Shown in pieces: positions 34,205 to 42,260 of a stretch of 64,000 nucleotides of DNA. The position numbers and the translations under genes were made by a program. Positions within the stretch are counted from its first letter, which is position 1. The number at the start of each line of letters is the position of its first letter. The stretch is from assembly GCF_000214175.1 (NCBI RefSeq), contig NC_015564.1:2914001-2978000 (forward strand), in the 5' to 3' direction. The notes below the pieces were generated by a model. That model was not told where the DNA came from and made no database searches. It saw nothing but the letters and a program-made list of their open reading frames with translations. This stretch comes from Hoyosella subflava DQS3-9A1 (lineage in GTDB: Bacteria; Actinomycetota; Actinomycetes; Mycobacteriales; Mycobacteriaceae).

Positions 34205-35602
34205 CTATTCCGCCGGTATCTTCCCGTTCTTCACCGCATCGACCAGCGCCTGATGGTCTTCCTCGGTCTGGTCGGCGTACGCCTTGGCGAACTTGCTGAG
34301 CGACTCCGCGACCTTGTCGCTTTTCCCCAGATACCCAGCGATCATTGACGCGCCACTGGTCCGCGCATGTCCTTTCGCGAGGAGGTGGCCGCAAATGCGG
34401 GCATAGTCCGCGAGCGCCTCGGTGTCAATGTCGTCGATGTCGATCGCGCCCTTCATGTTCCGGAACTGGCGGACATAGAACTGCCGGCCGTCGAAGGACG
34501 TCCAGCCGAGCAGTGGGTCACTCGCCGTTTGCAGTGCGTGCTGATATTCGACGACGCGCTGACCCTGGTGCGCATGCCACGCGTCATCGCCGTGGACGAA
34601 CCGCGCAATGACGGATCGTCGGGCCTGCTTCAACTGCAAGAAGAGGACGTCGTCGGGACTGCTGCCTTCACATAGCACCACGTAGGCGCGCAGACCGACG
34701 CTCCCCACACCAACCACCTTGTGGGCGACGTCGCGCACCGTGTAGCCGGCGAGTACGCGCCGCCACTGCGACGGCACGGATTCGAGGTACTGATCGAGCG
34801 CCTCAGCTAGCCGGGTGGCTTCCTTCTCGCCGAGGCTGGTGATCAGCGGTGGTTCTTCGACAATGCGGCGCTGCCCGTCGCGCTCTTCGGTGAACCGTGG
34901 CAGTGCACGGTCACTGGTGCGTTTGCGGGCCCGTTTGGCGGACCGCTCTATCTGGTGGCGCAAGCTGCTGTCGTTGGCGGTGGCGCGCAGCCTATCGACG
35001 TCAAGGCGTTCGAAATGACGCTGCAGCAGAGGCATCTCCGCGAGGCGGCGCAACTGGCCTCGGTACGCCTCCACGCACGAATGTGTGGCTTCCCCGCACT
35101 GACCTTCGGAGGCACCGTTCTGCCGTCCCGCTACCCAGATGCTGGCAACGAGCCGCCGCAGGTCCCATTCCCAGCCCCCGGGATGTGCTTCGTCGAAGTC
35201 GTTCAGATCGAAAACGAGTTCACGTTCCGGTGACGCGTAGAAACCGAAGTTACCCATATGCGAGTCTCCGCAGATCACAGGCATGATTCCGGTCGCGGGG
35301 AGCGTCGCAACATCAGTAGCCATCAGTCCCGCGGTGCCACGCAGAAAGCCGTAGGGTGACGCGATCATGCGTCCGACCCGCACCGGGACCAGCCAGTCCA
35401 GCCGCCCTTGATGCGATACGTTCACTTGCTCGACCGGATCGGCACGGTCATTCGGTTTTTTCCACTCGGCCAAAGATGACCGGGGCACACTGTGCCGCAA
35501 CTCCTGACCCACCTTGTACCGTTCGTCGCGCGATACCGGCTGATCCCGCATCGAGCCGTAGGCGCGGCTATCTGCATCGGCCAGGACGCGGTGGTTCATC
35601 AT
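34205..35602 (-). CDS. DUF2252 protein
   Basis: About 465 aa from ATG 35602, the typical length for DUF2252. Core motifs: RYKVGQELRHSVPRSS at the start, MPVICGDSHMGNFGFYASPERELVFDLNDFDEAHPGGWEWDLRRL in the middle, and the VVGVGSVGLRAYVVLCEG loop. The fold resembles aminoglycoside phosphotransferase/kinase-like proteins (HGDxHxxN and DFD analogues). Biochemical activity is unknown. AGGAAGA lies 11 bases upstream of the ATG. An N-terminal extension to 35968 looks non-coding and is left out. Confidence 0.85.
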   Translation of the reverse strand: MMNHRVLADADSRAYGSMRDQPVSRDERYKVGQELRHSVPRSSLAEWKKPNDRADPVEQVNVSHQGRLDWLVPVRVGRMIASPYGFLRGTAGLMATDVATLPATGIMPVICGDSHMGNFGFYASPERELVFDLNDFDEAHPGGWEWDLRRLVASIWVAGRQNGASEGQCGEATHSCVEAYRGQLRRLAEMPLLQRHFERLDVDRLRATANDSSLRHQIERSAKRARKRTSDRALPRFTEERDGQRRIVEEPPLITSLGEKEATRLAEALDQYLESVPSQWRRVLAGYTVRDVAHKVVGVGSVGLRAYVVLCEGSSPDDVLFLQLKQARRSVIARFVHGDDAWHAHQGQRVVEYQHALQTASDPLLGWTSFDGRQFYVRQFRNMKGAIDIDDIDTEALADYARICGHLLAKGHARTSGASMIAGYLGKSDKVAESLSKFAKAYADQTEEDHQALVDAVKNGKIPAE

Positions 35603-36014
35603 GCGTTTCAGTATCTTCCTCGACGACGCCGGTGTGGGTACATTGCCGTCATGGTCCCATGCTCCCGAGCATCGTGGGCAACGAACGTCTTGCTGACGTG
35701 CAGCGCAGAGGCGTAATATTGATGGACCGACTGGAATGCGGTGAGTTCTACTGCAGAGGGACTCACATATCCATACAGCCCGGCCGCTGGATCCGGAAAA
35801 CAGCGACCCCGGGGGACTGGATGCGCAGGAAGGCGCGGTTGAAAACACGGATGCGTAAGACACCCGCAAAAGTGAAGAGCCGCTAGAGACTTCGGCAAGA
35901 AGTTGACCATGCCGGCCAGCATGGTAGGACGAATTGCCCCAGCCTGACTCTTGAACGTGAGCGCCCAATTCCCCGTTTGGGCGCTTGCGTCCTGTCTGGG
36001 GTCAGTACCGATCG
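35603..36014. other. 412-bp gap without a recognised gene
   Basis: Between the DUF2252 gene start and the MarR gene stop. Open frames here have poor composition and no ribosome binding site. The only structure noted is a 9-bp-arm hairpin (AGCGCCCAA at 35960-35968, TTGGGCGCT at 35977-35985) just downstream of the MarR gene, a possible terminator without a T-run. Confidence 0.5.
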
Positions 36015-36452
36015 TCACATGTACGGGTCAGTGACTTCCCGCAGTTCGAACAGCGCGCGGCGCAACTGATCCATATGTCGTTTCCCCAAATGCGCTTCCC
36101 ATTCGGCCTCGACTTCCGCGACGGCGGCATTGGCGGCGGCCGAGAGCCTCTTCCCGTGTTCGGTAAACCGGACGAGCCGTGCCCGCTTATCCATCGGGTC
36201 GGGCACTCGTTCCACGAGGCCCGATTTCTCCAGCTGGTCGACGAGGAAGCCTGCTGTTTGTTTGGTGATTTGCGCCTGCTCGGCGAGGTCGGTGAGGCGG
36301 CTGCCCCCCGGCGCAATCCTGGCTGCGACTCGGCCTTGCGCGATGCTCACGTCTCCGTACCCTGCGGCCTCAAGTGCCTCATGCACGCGGCCTTCGAGGT
36401 ACCGGAACGAAATGAACATCAGCAGCCCAACGGGCAATTCGTCGTTCGCCAT
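36015..36452 (-). CDS. MarR-family regulator
   Basis: A 145-aa MarR protein. The winged helix includes LTDLAEQAQITKQTAGFLVDQLEKSGLVERVPDPMDKRARLVRFTEHG, with the DxR wing as usual. The ATG at 36452 is preferred to the GTG at 36461, with GAGGTG about 8 bases upstream. It is divergent from the cupin/DinB pair. A palindrome lies in the shared promoter. Likely an autoregulated repressor of the cupin operon. Confidence 0.9.
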   Translation of the reverse strand: MANDELPVGLLMFISFRYLEGRVHEALEAAGYGDVSIAQGRVAARIAPGGSRLTDLAEQAQITKQTAGFLVDQLEKSGLVERVPDPMDKRARLVRFTEHGKRLSAAANAAVAEVEAEWEAHLGKRHMDQLRRALFELREVTDPYM

Positions 36453-36466
36453 TTCCCTCACACCTC

Positions 36467-36494
36467 TTGAATTAGTCAGTTAATCTGACTACAT
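36467..36494 (+). promoter_or_regulatory. Cupin promoter with MarR operator
   Basis: TTGAAT (36467-36472), a 16-base spacer and TACATT (36489-36494) form a good promoter toward the cupin gene. The spacer is almost exactly filled by TAGTCAG-TTAAT-CTGACTA (36473-36491), a perfect 7-bp-arm palindrome. This fits a MarR operator that blocks the promoter. Confidence 0.75.
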
Positions 36495-36535
36495 TGGTGA
36501 GTGTATCGAACTTTTTGGAAATCGTGGAGACAACC

Positions 36536-36997
36536 ATGAACAGCCACTACAGCGCACCCGGCGACGGTATCGCTCTCGACACATTCGATGGCATTCACGT
36601 CGTCAAGGCGAGCGCCGCGACGACTGGCGGCGCATACGAACTATTCGAGGTCGACGTGCGGCCCGGACCGCTCGTTCCTCTTCACACCTCGCCCTGGGGA
36701 GCGACGGCCTACGTGCTCGAAGGCACGATCACCTTCGTCTCGGAAACCGTGCAGCACACGCTCACGCGAGGCGCGAGCATCACAATCACGCCAGGCACTC
36801 CCTATACATGGAACGCTGCCGCGCCAGGTGCCCGCATACTGGCGTTCACAACCGGGGACGGCGCGGGATCATTCTTTGCCGACATCGCACGACTGCCCCG
36901 GGATCGCACAATGGATGAAACGATGTCAGTCATGGCTGAGATCGCGCACCGACATGGTGTTTCCGTTGGGACAAGCCCCCAGTCGGCTATCGGGTGA
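36536..36997 (+). CDS. Cupin-domain protein
   Basis: A 153-aa single-cupin protein (PLVPLHTSPWGATAYVLEGTITFVSE, then GASITITPGTPYTWNAAAPGARILAFTTG). Only one His of the usual cupin metal set (LHTSPWGA) is present, so metal binding is uncertain. The ATG at 36536 has GGAG 6 bases upstream and is preferred to the ATG at 36494, which lies on the -10. It is under the MarR-controlled promoter, with the DinB-fold gene 10 bases downstream. Confidence 0.8.
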   Translation: MNSHYSAPGDGIALDTFDGIHVVKASAATTGGAYELFEVDVRPGPLVPLHTSPWGATAYVLEGTITFVSETVQHTLTRGASITITPGTPYTWNAAAPGARILAFTTGDGAGSFFADIARLPRDRTMDETMSVMAEIAHRHGVSVGTSPQSAIG

Positions 36998-37007
36998 CAG
37001 CAACCTC

Positions 37008-37637
37008 ATGGATCACGAAGCTAGGTGGTATGCAATCGAGCAGGAACGGCTACATCTCGCTGACATGCTCGAGTCACTTACCCCCCATGAATGGGATGCT
37101 CCCTCACTGTGCGAGGGATGGCGCGTACGCGACGTCGCGGCGCATGTCGCGCTGGGCGCTAACCCGCCGCTCCGCGCCGCCGCACGAGAAGCCATACGCA
37201 CCTACGGCCGCTTCAACAAAATGAACCAGGCGCTCGGAATCGCCTATGGCAGTCGCCCAGTGGACCAGATCGTCGCGGCGCTTCGCAAGCATGCGGCGTC
37301 ACGCAAACTTCCGCCGATAACCAATCAGCGAAACATTCTCGCCGACACACTCATCCACGCTCAGGACATCGCTCTCCCCCTCAGCCGCGATCATCACATG
37401 CCAGTCGAACTCGCGCGCGACAGCGCCGACCGGCTCTGGGAGATGATCTGGCCGATGTGGGCGAAACGGCGCTACCGCGGAGTCCGCTTCACCGCGACCG
37501 ACACCGCCTGGAGTGCAGGACGCGGCTCAGACGTGCACGGCCCGATCAGCGCATTGCTGATGGTGCTCGGCGGACGTCGTGCCACACTTTCGCACCTCAG
37601 CGGAGATGGGCTCCCCCACCTCACCCCGCGCGTCTGA
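37008..37637 (+). CDS. Mycothiol-type maleylpyruvate-isomerase-fold protein
   Basis: A 209-aa protein of the TIGR03083/DinB_2 group. The signature is SLTPHEWDAPSLCEGWRVRDVAAHVALGA; a later HAQDIALPL supplies a second His. In actinobacteria such proteins often use mycothiol or bind a metal. The ATG at 37008 is 10 bases after the cupin stop. The stop overlaps the 3' end of the convergent 2-hydroxyacid dehydrogenase gene by 17 bases. Role undetermined; perhaps detoxification together with the cupin. Confidence 0.82.
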   Translation: MDHEARWYAIEQERLHLADMLESLTPHEWDAPSLCEGWRVRDVAAHVALGANPPLRAAAREAIRTYGRFNKMNQALGIAYGSRPVDQIVAALRKHAASRKLPPITNQRNILADTLIHAQDIALPLSRDHHMPVELARDSADRLWEMIWPMWAKRRYRGVRFTATDTAWSAGRGSDVHGPISALLMVLGGRRATLSHLSGDGLPHLTPRV

Positions 37638-38661
37638 CGTTCGGGGCGACGGCGTTCTCGAGCGCCTCACCGCGCAGGAACCGGCCGGTTTCCGCAGCAA
37701 CTATCTTTGCCGCGTTGTGCGCGGTCTGTTTGCTGGCTCCCGCGAGGTGCGGTGTCATGACGATCCCGGGTGTGGCTAGCAGTCGCGAACCCACGGGAAT
37801 CGGCTCCTCGGGAAACACGTCGAACGCTGCCCCGAAAAGGTGACCGCTCTCCAGCGCGTCACATACAGCGTCGTAGTCGAGCAGCCCCCCGCGCGCACAG
37901 TTGACGATGATGCTTCCGTTCGGCATCGCGGCGATCTCTTTCGCCCCGATCATGCCCGCGTTGTCTTTGGTGAGCCTGGCATGCAGTGAGACAACCTGCG
38001 ACCGGTTCAGCAGCTCATCGAGACCAACAAGCTCATCAACATCAGTCACGGCATCGGACCGTATGTACGGGTCGTACACCAGCACCGTCGCACCGAAGCC
38101 CTTGAGGATACGGGCGACGCGCTTGCCGATGGCTCCGTAACCGACGAGCCCGACGCAGGAGCCTTCGAGTTCGACACCAACCTGGTCGTACTGGTAGTAG
38201 TCGCCACGCCACACACCGCCCATCAGCTCGCCGTGAGTATGCGGGATGCGCCGGGCAGCTGCCATCATCATCGCGACGGTGTGCTCAGACGTCGCGACCG
38301 CGTTCCGGCCCGGCGCGCAGGTAACTGTTACGCCATGACGGGCGGCAGCATCGACGTTCGCGTTTACCGGTCCGCCACGGCCCACCGCGAACAGTTCCAG
38401 ACTGGGGCACGCCTGGAGAATCCGTTCGGTGAGCGGCGCCATCTGGGTCACACAGATACGCACGCCTCGCAGCGCCTCTATCATCTGTTCTTCACTGCCC
38501 GACGCTTCGTCCACTTCTGCGATTCGCCTGAACGGTTCGACCGGCCAGGGCAGTTCCAGCGTCGACACGTCGACCGTGTTGCCGAGTTCCTGGTGCAGGG
38601 CGTGCACGAGCAGGCCGGGACGGACGAACTGGTCACCTGCGGCGAGAATGCGGACAGTCAT
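37621..38661 (-). CDS. D-2-hydroxyacid dehydrogenase
   Basis: A 346-aa NAD-dependent D-isomer 2-hydroxyacid dehydrogenase. The Rossmann motif is VGLVGYGAIGKRVARILKGFG. The catalytic Arg lies in NCARGGLLD, Glu in FPEEP and His in TPHLAGAS. It interconverts a 2-hydroxy acid and a 2-keto acid. ATG at 38661 overlaps the stop of the phosphatase gene (ATGA). As the last gene of the polyol/sugar operon, it likely acts on a hydroxy or phospho-hydroxy acid intermediate. Confidence 0.9.
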   Translation of the reverse strand: MTVRILAAGDQFVRPGLLVHALHQELGNTVDVSTLELPWPVEPFRRIAEVDEASGSEEQMIEALRGVRICVTQMAPLTERILQACPSLELFAVGRGGPVNANVDAAARHGVTVTCAPGRNAVATSEHTVAMMMAAARRIPHTHGELMGGVWRGDYYQYDQVGVELEGSCVGLVGYGAIGKRVARILKGFGATVLVYDPYIRSDAVTDVDELVGLDELLNRSQVVSLHARLTKDNAGMIGAKEIAAMPNGSIIVNCARGGLLDYDAVCDALESGHLFGAAFDVFPEEPIPVGSRLLATPGIVMTPHLAGASKQTAHNAAKIVAAETGRFLRGEALENAVAPNVRRAG

Positions 38662-39302
38662 GGGGTCATGTCCTTTCCTGGGTCGTATGCGGGGAAGTCG
38701 ATGGGGGTGTTGTATTCGATCAATGCGGCGTGCCCCGTTCCGTCCCAACGGATTGTGGTGACGCCGCAGTTACGGACATTCGGGAACATGTCTCGGTAAT
38801 GGCGCAGCGGGATACCAAGCAGATGGCAGAGCACCAGACGTTTCACTGTCCCGTGGCCAACTACCAGAACCCGGCCCGACGGATGCTCGTGGGCAATGTC
38901 TTTCAGACAGTCGATCGCCCGGTCCGTTGCTCGGCGCGGATCTTCACTGCCTGGCAAGTGCCCCGCAACGGGGTCCCGTTCGAACGCGCGCCGCGCGTCT
39001 GGGAACTGTGCGAGCATCTCCCCGCTGGTCAGTCCTTCGCCTGCGCCGAAGTCAAGTTCGGCGAGCCGCTTGTCCACGGATGCGGTGAGGCCGGTGGCAC
39101 GCTCGCAAGGGGCTGCCGTGTCACGTGCCCGCCCCAGCGGTGACACCCAGATCGCGTTCAAATGGGCTTGTTCCGCCCAGCTCGCAAGCTGGTCAGCTTG
39201 TTGACGACCCCGTTCTGTCAGTGCGATATCGGTGCTTCCGGTGTAGCGATTATCCGCATGCCAGACGGTTTCTCCATGGCGCACCAAAGTCAGGTCAGTC
39301 AC
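38658..39302 (-). CDS. Histidine phosphatase (phosphoglycerate-mutase-like)
   Basis: A 214-aa histidine phosphatase. The RHG motif is TLVRHGETVWHADNRYTGSTD, and WVSPLGRARDTA and VLVVGHGTVKRLV supply the second Arg and His. It removes or transfers phosphate on a small phosphorylated metabolite. It is coupled at both ends: start overlaps the FGGY kinase stop, and stop overlaps the dehydrogenase start. The presence of a phosphatase beside two kinases suggests that a phosphorylated intermediate is dephosphorylated later in the pathway. Confidence 0.88.
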   Translation of the reverse strand: MTDLTLVRHGETVWHADNRYTGSTDIALTERGRQQADQLASWAEQAHLNAIWVSPLGRARDTAAPCERATGLTASVDKRLAELDFGAGEGLTSGEMLAQFPDARRAFERDPVAGHLPGSEDPRRATDRAIDCLKDIAHEHPSGRVLVVGHGTVKRLVLCHLLGIPLRHYRDMFPNVRNCGVTTIRWDGTGHAALIEYNTPIDFPAYDPGKDMTP

Positions 39303-40759
39303 CGGTTTCTCCTCCTCCGCGCGTGACGGGCCACCGAGTCCGGCAGCCAGCCTCGCTTGTGTAGCTCATCGATCAGCGTCAGATAGCTGTCGTCGTGCAT
39401 CGTCGTCTGGTCACTGCGGGGTTCGAATTTCGTTGCCCGACGGCTGAATCCATGAGCGCCGTCGGCCAGCGGGCCGGTACCCGCACGAGCCAGAATCGCC
39501 ATACCCATTGCCGCGTCGGCATGTTCGGGTACGACGATGCTCCGCTGTAAAACGTCGGCTCGCAATTGATTCCAATAGCTGCTTCGCGCACCGCCACCGG
39601 TGACGCTGAGCGTGCCATGTGTCGGCGCGCCGAGCAGGTCGAGATAGTCGAAACACAGCCGCTCCACATACGCGACACCGCGCAGCAATGACGCGTAATA
39701 GTCGATGTCGTCGGCTACTTCACCGATGGTGAAACGCCGCAGTTCGGGCGCCACGAACGGGAACCGCTCCCCCTGCGACACAATGGGATACGTAATTGCA
39801 GTGCCACCTCGCTCCGCAGCTTTCGAATTCATCGCATCGAGGTTCGCGCCAGGAAACTCGGCGGACAGCACACCTGCGCCTGCACTGGACGCACCACCCG
39901 GCAGCCAATTGCCGTCAGGCGCGCGGTGGCTGTAGACAACACCGAGCGGATCGCGCAGCCGCGTGTCCGTCACGCCTTTCAGCACCAGCGTTGTGCCCAG
40001 AACAGCGTTCCACGAACCCACCCCCAGTGCTCCGGAGCCGAGCAGTGCCGCGCAGCCATCTGTCATACCAGCTTTGACGGGCGTTCCCGCGGGGATGCCC
40101 GTCGCGTCGGCAGCGGCCGCACCGACCACGCCGAGTTCCGTTCCCGGCCGGACCACGTCGGGCAGCATCGATGCGGGAACACCGATTGCGTCGAACACGT
40201 CTACAGGCCATTTCTCGTTTTCGAGGTCGTACCCGGTTTTCAGAGCATGGCTCGAATCCGCCGCGGTGGGGTGTCCCGTGAGGAGGCTCGTTAGGTAGTC
40301 AGCCTGGTGCTGCAGCACCGCGTGCTCGGGAAGGTCTGCGTGCCGGTACAGCCACAACAGTTTCGGCAGTGCCCAGGACGCTTGCGGCCTGTAGCCCAGT
40401 GACCGCCAGAGATCCTCTCCCGCTTCTTGCACCGTGACAGCCTCGCCCGCCGCACGTGCGTCGTCGTACATGAGGCCGGGTGTGACCGGCCTGCCAGCGC
40501 GATCAGTCAGCACGATCGTCCCCGACGTGGCGTCGAGCGCGACGCCACGGACGGTGACATCCGCCTGTGCTAGTGCTGCCCGGCTAGCGGTTGCGAGCGC
40601 TTCCCACCATGATTCAGGTTTTTGTTCATGCCGATCTCCGCTCCGGTAACTCGTCAGCGGGTGTGCACCGGAGCCCGCGACCCGGCCATCTGCGGTGACC
40701 GCGACGCACCGCACGCTCTGAGTACCAACATCGATGCCAAGCCAGACCTCGTCAGACAT
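39299..40759 (-). CDS. FGGY-family carbohydrate kinase 1
   Basis: A 486-aa FGGY kinase (WLGIDVGTQSVRCVAVTADGRV at the N-terminus; GMTDGCAALLGSGAL and SVTGGGARSSYWNQLRADVLQ in the C-terminal ATP domain). The pattern is closest to ribulokinase/xylulokinase-type enzymes. It phosphorylates a keto-sugar or polyol at a terminal hydroxyl. ATG at 40759 overlaps the stop of the second FGGY kinase by 8 bases. The exact sugar cannot be read from the sequence. Confidence 0.88.
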   Translation of the reverse strand: MSDEVWLGIDVGTQSVRCVAVTADGRVAGSGAHPLTSYRSGDRHEQKPESWWEALATASRAALAQADVTVRGVALDATSGTIVLTDRAGRPVTPGLMYDDARAAGEAVTVQEAGEDLWRSLGYRPQASWALPKLLWLYRHADLPEHAVLQHQADYLTSLLTGHPTAADSSHALKTGYDLENEKWPVDVFDAIGVPASMLPDVVRPGTELGVVGAAAADATGIPAGTPVKAGMTDGCAALLGSGALGVGSWNAVLGTTLVLKGVTDTRLRDPLGVVYSHRAPDGNWLPGGASSAGAGVLSAEFPGANLDAMNSKAAERGGTAITYPIVSQGERFPFVAPELRRFTIGEVADDIDYYASLLRGVAYVERLCFDYLDLLGAPTHGTLSVTGGGARSSYWNQLRADVLQRSIVVPEHADAAMGMAILARAGTGPLADGAHGFSRRATKFEPRSDQTTMHDDSYLTLIDELHKRGWLPDSVARHARRRRNR

Positions 40760-42260
40760 GAGTTACTCCCTCTGGCGTGCCCTTCGGCTGGGCCTGAATT
40801 TCCCAGCCGCGCCGGGCCACGTCACGCAACTGGCGGAACTCGCGGTAAAGCGAGGTGTAGAACGCGGCGCGGTCTGGGTCCGGGTCACAACTCGTGTGTG
40901 TGCGCACATACCTGATCGCCGCGGCCTCCAGATCGGGTGCCGCACCCGTTGCGACGAGTCCTGCCAGGAACGCACCTTTCGCTCCCGACTCACTGTCGGC
41001 AGACCGCACCACCCGCACACCCACGACATCGGCGATGAGCTTGCACCACAGCATGTTTGCCGCACCTCCACCGCAAACTCGCAGTTCTTCTGTGCGGGCG
41101 CCGGACGCTTCGAGGCAATCCCGGATCACCAGGGTCAGGCCTTCGAGCACGGCCCGGGCGATGTCAGCGCGACCGTGTTCAAGACTGAGCCCCCAGAACG
41201 TCCCTCGCGCATGCGTGTCAAGAAAGGGTGCGCGCTCCCCCGCTGGGGATAAATACGGGAGGAACACCAGTCCCCGCGCACCGGGCACTGACTGCTCTGA
41301 GAGGGTCACCAGGTCGCGCGGATGCGAGACACTGAGCAGTTCCGCCGCCCACACCAGAACTTCTGCCCCAGCGAGAGTCGGGAACGCACGCAGCACTTTT
41401 CCATGCGAGTCAAGCGCGATAGTGAGGCCGGCAGGTTCTCCGTCTGTGTCGACCGTATCGCGGACCACTTCAGTGCAGAGCGTTGTCCCGAGAATCGTGC
41501 AGGCCTGCCCGGGTGACGTGGCGCCCGCACCGATCGAGGTCGATACGATGTCATAGGGAGCGAGGACAACGGGCAACCCCTCTGGAAGGCCGAGTTCCGC
41601 GGCTGCCTGCGGGCTGAGCTTGCCGGCACGCTGATCATCTGAACAGACATCAGGCATCAATCGTTCGGCCCACTCCATTCCGAACATCGACCTGATCTCC
41701 GGTGCGTAGGTTCGTGAGCGCAGATCGAGGAACGGAGCCGACGCATCGGACTCGTCGACGGCGCATCGGCCCGTGAAGCGAAGGTACAGCCATCCTCCCG
41801 CATAAAGTGACACCGCGGAGCGTTCAAGACGCCCCGGGTCGTGGCTGGCAAGCCACGTGAGGATCGCGTTCGGGAGGCCGGGGAACGTCAGCGATCCGTT
41901 GCACCGGAAGGCCTTCTCGAGCAGTCCTTCATCACGCCAGGTGTCGACTATGTCAGCGGCGCGCCCGTCGGACCAGAGGATCGCGGGACCTGTAGGTGCG
42001 CCATCCTCATCGACAAGCCAGCAACCGTCGCCTTGCGCGGTGATCGAAAGGAACTGGACAGGCGTGGCCGCCTGAGGGAGGACGCTGCGGATCGTGAACA
42101 GCACCGCGTTCCACACCGCCATCATGTCTTGCTCGGCCCACCCTGGCTGGGGGCGCTGAACCTCGGTGGCCTGCCGCGACACGGTAACTTCGTCACCGTT
42201 GTCGCTGAACAGCACCGTCTTGATCATGGACGTGCCGACGTCTACAGCAAGGGCAGTCAT
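40752..42260 (-). CDS. FGGY-family carbohydrate kinase 2
   Basis: A 502-aa FGGY kinase: ALAVDVGTSMIKTVLFSDNGDEV, FLSITAQGDGCWLVDEDG, LAPYDIVSTSIGAGATSPGQACTILGT and LRVCGGGAANMLWCKLIADVVG. The style recalls erythritol/erythrulose-type or LsrK-like kinases more than xylulokinases, from memory. ATG at 42260 overlaps the HAD stop (ATGA); the upstream frame to 42437 is an out-of-frame extension. Two different FGGY kinases in one operon suggest two substrates or epimers feeding one pathway. Confidence 0.87.
   Translation of the reverse strand: MTALAVDVGTSMIKTVLFSDNGDEVTVSRQATEVQRPQPGWAEQDMMAVWNAVLFTIRSVLPQAATPVQFLSITAQGDGCWLVDEDGAPTGPAILWSDGRAADIVDTWRDEGLLEKAFRCNGSLTFPGLPNAILTWLASHDPGRLERSAVSLYAGGWLYLRFTGRCAVDESDASAPFLDLRSRTYAPEIRSMFGMEWAERLMPDVCSDDQRAGKLSPQAAAELGLPEGLPVVLAPYDIVSTSIGAGATSPGQACTILGTTLCTEVVRDTVDTDGEPAGLTIALDSHGKVLRAFPTLAGAEVLVWAAELLSVSHPRDLVTLSEQSVPGARGLVFLPYLSPAGERAPFLDTHARGTFWGLSLEHGRADIARAVLEGLTLVIRDCLEASGARTEELRVCGGGAANMLWCKLIADVVGVRVVRSADSESGAKGAFLAGLVATGAAPDLEAAAIRYVRTHTSCDPDPDRAAFYTSLYREFRQLRDVARRGWEIQAQPKGTPEGVTHV

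Noticed and set aside
35603-35968. N-terminal extension of the DUF2252 protein
   Set aside because: Cys/Ser-rich text unlike the family, whose usual length is met from ATG 35602.
35608-36018. 136-aa minus frame in the 412-bp gap
   Set aside because: No ribosome binding site, poor composition, overlaps a hairpin and the MarR stop.
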